Part shown: positions 5,725-9,204 of the stretch, piece after piece
Position numbering within the stretch: the stretch's first letter is position 1
How the letters are laid out: each line of letters starts with the position of its first letter
From: CAYQTK01 sp964420375
Lineage (GTDB): Bacteria; RBG-13-61-14; DATKZS01
Assembly (NCBI GenBank): GCA_964420375.1
Contig: CAYQTK010000182.1
Location: 1 to 9,204 of the forward strand
Direction of reading: 5' to 3'
Length of the DNA: 9,204 nucleotides
Notes under the pieces: generated by a model
What the model saw: only the letters and a program-made list of their open reading frames with translations
Told to the model about the DNA's origin: nothing
Database searches by the model: none
Position numbers and translations under genes: made by a program

Positions 5725-7629
5725 TCAGGCTTCGGTTTTGTTTTCCGGCGTTGTTTTATCTGCCCTGTTGTCGGAAAGCGCCAGTCCTTCGATCTTGTGC
5801 CTGTACTTCTGGTACAGGAAAGACAGTCCTATTAAAAGCCCTCCCAGGACGAGGAAGGACACCACCCGATAACCCATCTCCAGGCCGGCGAGGTCGTAGA
5901 GCACCACCTTTAAGAGCGCCATACAAAGCGTGCCCAGGCCGAAGTACCGGAGCCAGCCAACGCCGTAGAGAATGCCCAGCAGAATGGAGACCGACCCATA
6001 TATGGTGAATATAAGCGAGATATTGAGTACCATGCCCCGGTCCGCTCTCGAGTAAAGAAAGCGCGGATACGCGTTAGCCTCGAACATATAGGAGTTAAGA
6101 ACCAATAGAAATACCAGGCCCAGCACCACCTCGGTCAGATAGAAGGCGAGATGCCAGGCCCGGTGCAAGGGAGTGCGCCCCTGAAACCGCTTGAAAAAAT
6201 AAACGGCGGCGCCGATCGCGGCGAGGACCGATCCGTAGGAAGCAAATATGCCCAGGAAAAGCCGGGCAATATTGTCGTCCCGCAAGTGATCCTGGTAGAC
6301 GTGCACGTCGATGGGAAGATGGAACAATGCAAGAAAAAACACCCCCAGGCCGAGATAACGCAGAAACCCGTTTCTCGAATAGAGGCTGTAGCCCATAAGC
6401 GCCGCTGCCTCGACCGCCCACACCACCGTAACTATCTCGTAGTTTAGCTGCAAGGGAATGGCCATGCTCAAAAAGCCGACCGCAAGACCGGAAAGGAAAT
6501 ACTGCAAGTAGTTGTCCGCCCGGTTATAGTACATGGCCGCTCGAAGCTGGATAAAAAAGACAACTGCAAGCGAAATGGGGAGCAGACCCAGGTAGGCATC
6601 GTGGTCTTCCAACTCCAGCAGGCCCCACATGCCCCCAAAGTAGATCACTGCGTTGGCGGTTATCAGGGTGAGGTCCTCCCATTTCGCCTTCCTTTGCCGG
6701 GAAAAGCAGTGAAGCACGTGAGAGAGCGCGAAGATAAGGAAAAAGGCGGTGGCAAACAGAAGGGTGGGTATAAAACGCGAACCGCTGTAGTACTCCACGC
6801 TCCATCCCAGAAACAGCACCAGGGTGGAGAAGAAACAGAGCAGGGTCACGCTCCGCCATTTTTTCCTGTACGATATTCCGATCAGGGCGAGATTGAGCAC
6901 GATCATGTATGACATGAGTATGATCTGCTTATCCACGCCGGTAGATACCAGGACAGGGGTCAAAAAACCGCCCAGCAAGGCGATGATGATTATCACCTGC
7001 GAGTTGTAACGCAAGGACAGTGCAGTCCCCGCACCCGTGACAAGCAGCATGAAAACGAAAGCGGGCACGTTGCCGATGAGATCGTAAAACGCGAAAGCAG
7101 CAAAGACCGTCACGTAGAGAACGGCCAGCCCCCCGCCGGTAAGCGACCGCGCCAGGGCCCGGTATTGCTTGCGTTCGGAGAACTCGCCCCCCGACAGGAG
7201 AAGCATGCCTACGATGACTCCCACCGCAACCTTGGCAGCGTCTCCCAAATAATCGAGGGCCAGCTTCAAGAAGAAAGCTGCGGCCAGAAAGACCAGGACA
7301 ACGCCGACGCGGGCGAGCCAAACCCCCAGTTTCTTTTCAAAGTCTCCCCCTGTCTTCTGCTTGGGTTGGGCCGGTCTTGGCGGCTTGGCGGGGGGAGTGT
7401 AAGGTGGTTGGGGGGGCGGCGCATAAGGCTGCGGGGGCTTCGGATACTGCGGGGATAAAGGAGGCGGCTGATACTGTCCGGGCGGAGTAGTTTGAGATGC
7501 GCTCTGGGGAGGACGCGTTTCCGCCTCCTGCTTGCTCGTGCGTTCCTCCAGCGAACGTATCCTCGACTCCAGGTCATCCATTCTGGAAAGAAGCTCGGCT
7601 AGTTTCTTTTCCCAATTGTTGTCGGTCAT
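5725..7629 (-). CDS. DUF2339 family multi-spanning membrane protein
   Basis: The 634-residue product starts with a short predicted coiled coil (about 4-36, heptad-like Leu/Arg/Glu). A Pro/Gln/Tyr-rich low-complexity linker follows (about 38-90), then a very long hydrophobic region (about 100-610) with many consecutive transmembrane helices. Family hallmarks are KKLGVWLARVGVVLVFLAAA at the first helix, SLTGGGLAVLYVTVFAA (162-178), GGFLTPVLVSTG (220-231) and repeated WLRYFGLG/FLRYLGLG-type turns. DUF2339 proteins sit in the inner membrane and have no established biochemical activity. The downstream DUF3999 gene is the usual partner. I choose ATG 7629 over the GTG at 7650 because GGAGGAGA lies 3 nt before it and the coiled coil then starts at once. 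A gap of about 113 bp separates it from the small gene upstream, so it could have its own promoter, though I see no convincing one. Confidence 0.9.
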   Translation of the reverse strand: MTDNNWEKKLAELLSRMDDLESRIRSLEERTSKQEAETRPPQSASQTTPPGQYQPPPLSPQYPKPPQPYAPPPQPPYTPPAKPPRPAQPKQKTGGDFEKKLGVWLARVGVVLVFLAAAFFLKLALDYLGDAAKVAVGVIVGMLLLSGGEFSERKQYRALARSLTGGGLAVLYVTVFAAFAFYDLIGNVPAFVFMLLVTGAGTALSLRYNSQVIIIIALLGGFLTPVLVSTGVDKQIILMSYMIVLNLALIGISYRKKWRSVTLLCFFSTLVLFLGWSVEYYSGSRFIPTLLFATAFFLIFALSHVLHCFSRQRKAKWEDLTLITANAVIYFGGMWGLLELEDHDAYLGLLPISLAVVFFIQLRAAMYYNRADNYLQYFLSGLAVGFLSMAIPLQLNYEIVTVVWAVEAAALMGYSLYSRNGFLRYLGLGVFFLALFHLPIDVHVYQDHLRDDNIARLFLGIFASYGSVLAAIGAAVYFFKRFQGRTPLHRAWHLAFYLTEVVLGLVFLLVLNSYMFEANAYPRFLYSRADRGMVLNISLIFTIYGSVSILLGILYGVGWLRYFGLGTLCMALLKVVLYDLAGLEMGYRVVSFLVLGGLLIGLSFLYQKYRHKIEGLALSDNRADKTTPENKTEA

Positions 7630-7632
7630 GTG

Positions 7633-7640
7633 TCTCCTCC
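7633..7640 (-). promoter_or_regulatory. Ribosome binding site that decides the DUF2339 start
   Basis: On the minus strand GGAGGAGA precedes the ATG at 7629 by 3 nt, giving normal spacing from the GGAGG core. The alternative GTG at 7650 lies upstream of this site and has no comparable sequence before it. Confidence 0.7.
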
Positions 7641-7674
7641 ATCCGGGCACTCTTCACCGAGGACTCACGGGCGC

Positions 7675-7720
7675 GACAATCCCTGCATTAAGCTTTGAGT
7701 CTGCGCGATTGGAGATTGTC
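7675..7720. repeat. Weak inverted repeat in the spacer upstream of DUF2339
   Basis: GACAATC at 7675-7681 and its reverse complement GATTGTC at 7714-7720 are separated by 32 nt. The stem is short and the loop long, with no T tract, so a terminator is unlikely. It might be an operator-like palindrome between the small gene and DUF2339, but nothing else supports that. Confidence 0.2.
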
Positions 7721-7742
7721 CCCTGTCCTGAGTCGGTCAGGT

Positions 7743-7943
7743 TTATTCGAGCTTGCCTGTTTTCTTCAGAAACATTACGTACCGGTAATAATCAAGAAGA
7801 GCTTTCCTGACCTTCTTGTCAATGACGGCCTCCCTGACGAGGTCGCTTAAAAGGCCGGAGTCGTAATCGGACAGAGAGGTGTCCCGGATATGGCCTGCGG
7901 CAAACTCGGCCTGGTCCTTGTCTGATATCCTCCTGTTCGACAT
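7743..7943 (-). CDS. Small hypothetical protein (66 aa) downstream of the carboxyltransferase
   Basis: The 66-residue product begins MSNRRISDKDQAEFAAGHIR and ends MFLKKTGKLE. It is highly charged, probably helical and without a signal peptide, cysteine or membrane segment. I do not recognise the family. It lies 47 bp downstream of the carboxyltransferase stop in the same direction, so co-transcription is plausible. It is not an OadG/MmdD-type subunit, which would carry an N-terminal membrane helix, and not a biotin carrier, since no biotinyl-lysine motif is present. The region before the ATG has GGGGG rather than a good Shine-Dalgarno sequence, which lowers confidence. Protein-like composition and position between same-strand genes favour a real gene. 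Confidence 0.6.
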   Translation of the reverse strand: MSNRRISDKDQAEFAAGHIRDTSLSDYDSGLLSDLVREAVIDKKVRKALLDYYRYVMFLKKTGKLE

Positions 7944-7990
7944 GCAAAGCCCCCGGCATATGATATGGGGACACGTCCCGGCCCCCTGTG

Positions 7991-9204
7991 CTACAAGGGT
8001 ATGTTGCCGTGCTTTTTGGGCGGCCTTGTCTCCCGCTTGGTCCGGAGAGTGTCCAGTGCGTTGATGATTATCTTCCTCGAGTCGCGGGGCCGGATGATCA
8101 TGTCAATGTAACCCCGGTTTGCCGCCACGTAGGGATTGTTAAAGAGCTCCTCGTACTCGGTGACCTTCTCCTGCAGCTTGGCGTCCGGGTCGTCGGCTTC
8201 TTTTATCTCTTTTCTGAAGATGATCTTGGACGCTCCCTCCGCCCCCATGACCGCGATCTCCGCGGTGGGCCATGCCATGACCATGTCCGCTCCCAGGTCC
8301 CGGGCGCACATTGCCAGGTAGGAGCCGCCGTAGGCCTTCCTGGTGATAAGCGTGATCTTGGGCACGGTGGCCTCGGAGTACACCCACAGCATTTTGGCGC
8401 CGTGGCGGATGATCCCCGCCCACTCCTGGTCGGAGCCGGGAAGATAGCCGGGAACGTCCTGGAGAGTCAGGATGGGTATATTGAACGCGTCGCAAAACCG
8501 GATGAAGCGGGACGCCTTGTCCGAAGCGTTCACGTCCAGTGACCCGCCCAGGTAGTTGGGCTGGTTGGCGATGATGCCCACGGTGTTGCCGGCCAGTCGG
8601 GCGAACCCCACGATCATGTTAAGCGCGTATAAAGAATGGACCTCCATGAAGCTGTCCCGGTCCGTTATGTAGCCGATCACGTCCTTCATGTCATAGCCGC
8701 GGCGGGTCTCGTCGGGAACGATGGCGTCGAGCTCGGGAATCTCCCTTGCAGGGTCGTCGCCGGTGTCCGCCCATGGCGGGTCCTCGAGGTTGTTGCCGGG
8801 AAAGTAAGAGAGAAGGTGGCGGATGCGGTTTATGCAGTCCTCGTCGTTCTCCGCGGCAAAATGGGCCACGCCCGACTTCTGGCAATGTGACACCGCTCCG
8901 CCCAGGTCCTCGGAGGATATCTCCTCGCCGGTGACCGCCTTGATGACCTGCGGACCGGTGATGAACATGTAGCTGGTCTCCTTGACCATGAAGATGAAGT
9001 CGGTCATGGCCGGCGAGTAAACCGCTCCCCCCGCGGTGGGTCCCATGATGGCGCTGATCTGGGGTATCACGCCGGAGGCCAGCGAATTTCGAAAGAAGAT
9101 GTTGCCGTAGCCTGACAGTGCGTCAACTCCCTCCTGGATACGGGCCCCTCCCGAGTCGTTCATGCCCACCACCGGGCAGCCCAGCTTCATGGCCAGGTCC
9201 ATGA
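7991..9204 (-). CDS. mmdA: Acyl-CoA carboxyltransferase subunit, methylmalonyl-CoA decarboxylase alpha / propionyl-CoA carboxylase beta type (5' end outside window)
   Basis: The last 403 residues are visible; full proteins of this family have about 515, so roughly 110 N-terminal residues lie beyond the edge. The subunit moves a carboxyl group between an acyl-CoA and biotin on a carrier protein. Visible landmarks, numbered from the first visible Met, are SGGARIQEG (18-26), the N-domain oxyanion motif MGPTAGGAVYSPAMTDF (53-69), and NQPNYLGGSLD (213-223). Next are VPGYLPGSDQEWAGIIRHGA (250-269), EATVPKITLITRKAYGGSY (277-295) and AWPTAEIAVMGAEGA (310-324), and the typical C-terminus KKHGNIPL. The residue after KAYGGSY is Leu, where propionyl-CoA carboxylases usually have Asp; this leans towards the decarboxylase type, but the carboxylase reading (pccB) cannot be excluded. 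The likely pathway is methylmalonyl-CoA/propionate metabolism. No carrier or membrane subunit is in view; it may lie upstream. Confidence 0.88.
   Translation of the reverse strand, partial: MDLAMKLGCPVVGMNDSGGARIQEGVDALSGYGNIFFRNSLASGVIPQISAIMGPTAGGAVYSPAMTDFIFMVKETSYMFITGPQVIKAVTGEEISSEDLGGAVSHCQKSGVAHFAAENDEDCINRIRHLLSYFPGNNLEDPPWADTGDDPAREIPELDAIVPDETRRGYDMKDVIGYITDRDSFMEVHSLYALNMIVGFARLAGNTVGIIANQPNYLGGSLDVNASDKASRFIRFCDAFNIPILTLQDVPGYLPGSDQEWAGIIRHGAKMLWVYSEATVPKITLITRKAYGGSYLAMCARDLGADMVMAWPTAEIAVMGAEGASKIIFRKEIKEADDPDAKLQEKVTEYEELFNNPYVAANRGYIDMIIRPRDSRKIIINALDTLRTKRETRPPKKHGNIPL

Noticed and set aside
7968..7979. GGGAC-AC-GTCCC palindrome between the carboxyltransferase and the small gene as a terminator
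   Set aside because: The stem is 5 bp with a 2-nt centre and no T tract; the genes are only 47 bp apart and probably co-transcribed.
7988..8542. Plus-strand open frame of about 184 codons opposite the carboxyltransferase
   Set aside because: It is antisense to a strongly conserved gene; the Val/Gly/Asp-rich product is a frame shadow of GC-rich coding sequence.

Overview
The window is an ordinary chromosomal segment of a bacterium, most likely a deltaproteobacterium in the broad sense (Desulfobacterota or Myxococcota). This is an inference. It rests on a duplicated protein resembling a myxobacterial family (TIGR02265/DUF2378), a pilin-like domain of the kind common in deltaproteobacteria, a methylmalonyl-CoA decarboxylase/propionyl-CoA carboxylase-type carboxyltransferase, and a DUF2339-DUF3999 pair. 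I see no rRNA, tRNA, CRISPR array, phage gene or transposase gene.

Plus strand, 1-4120: a co-directional cluster of small membrane proteins and proteins of unknown function. It starts with the C-terminal remnant (cut by the window edge) of a pilin-like protein. Then come a short zinc-ribbon/DUF4190 protein, a long zinc-ribbon/DUF4190/pilin-like fusion, a second short zinc-ribbon/DUF4190 protein, an AIM24-family protein, and a protein built from two copies of one roughly 180-residue domain. The first part reads as a tandem duplication of a two-gene unit (long fusion, then short protein). The two short genes share an exact 83-bp block. The gaps from 477 to 4120 are short (about 26 to 56 bp) and several genes have strong Shine-Dalgarno sequences, so the genes are probably co-transcribed.

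In the first unit the spacer between long and short gene has been expanded by two head-to-tail MITE-like elements (about 240-343 and 346-447). In the second unit the same spacer is only 38 bp. A third element, ungapped and about 79% identical to the first by hand count, lies at about 4190-4293 in the convergent intergenic region. The elements end in imperfect TAGTG-type inverted repeats and are bounded by TA, apart from CA at one end.

Minus strand, 9204-4389: transcription runs leftward from a carboxyltransferase gene (5' end outside the window), through a 66-residue hypothetical gene, a DUF2339 multi-spanning membrane protein with a coiled-coil and proline-rich N-terminus, and a DUF3999 protein with a signal peptide and one C-terminal membrane helix. 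DUF2339 and DUF3999 are a recurrent neighbour pair of unknown function. The two transcription units converge in the 4121-4388 spacer, which holds one MITE and several small hairpins.

The least explained part is the plus-strand cluster, where zinc-ribbon membrane proteins, an internal pilin-like domain without a prepilin cleavage site, AIM24 and the duplicated-domain protein sit together. I can support the architecture from sequence but not a function.
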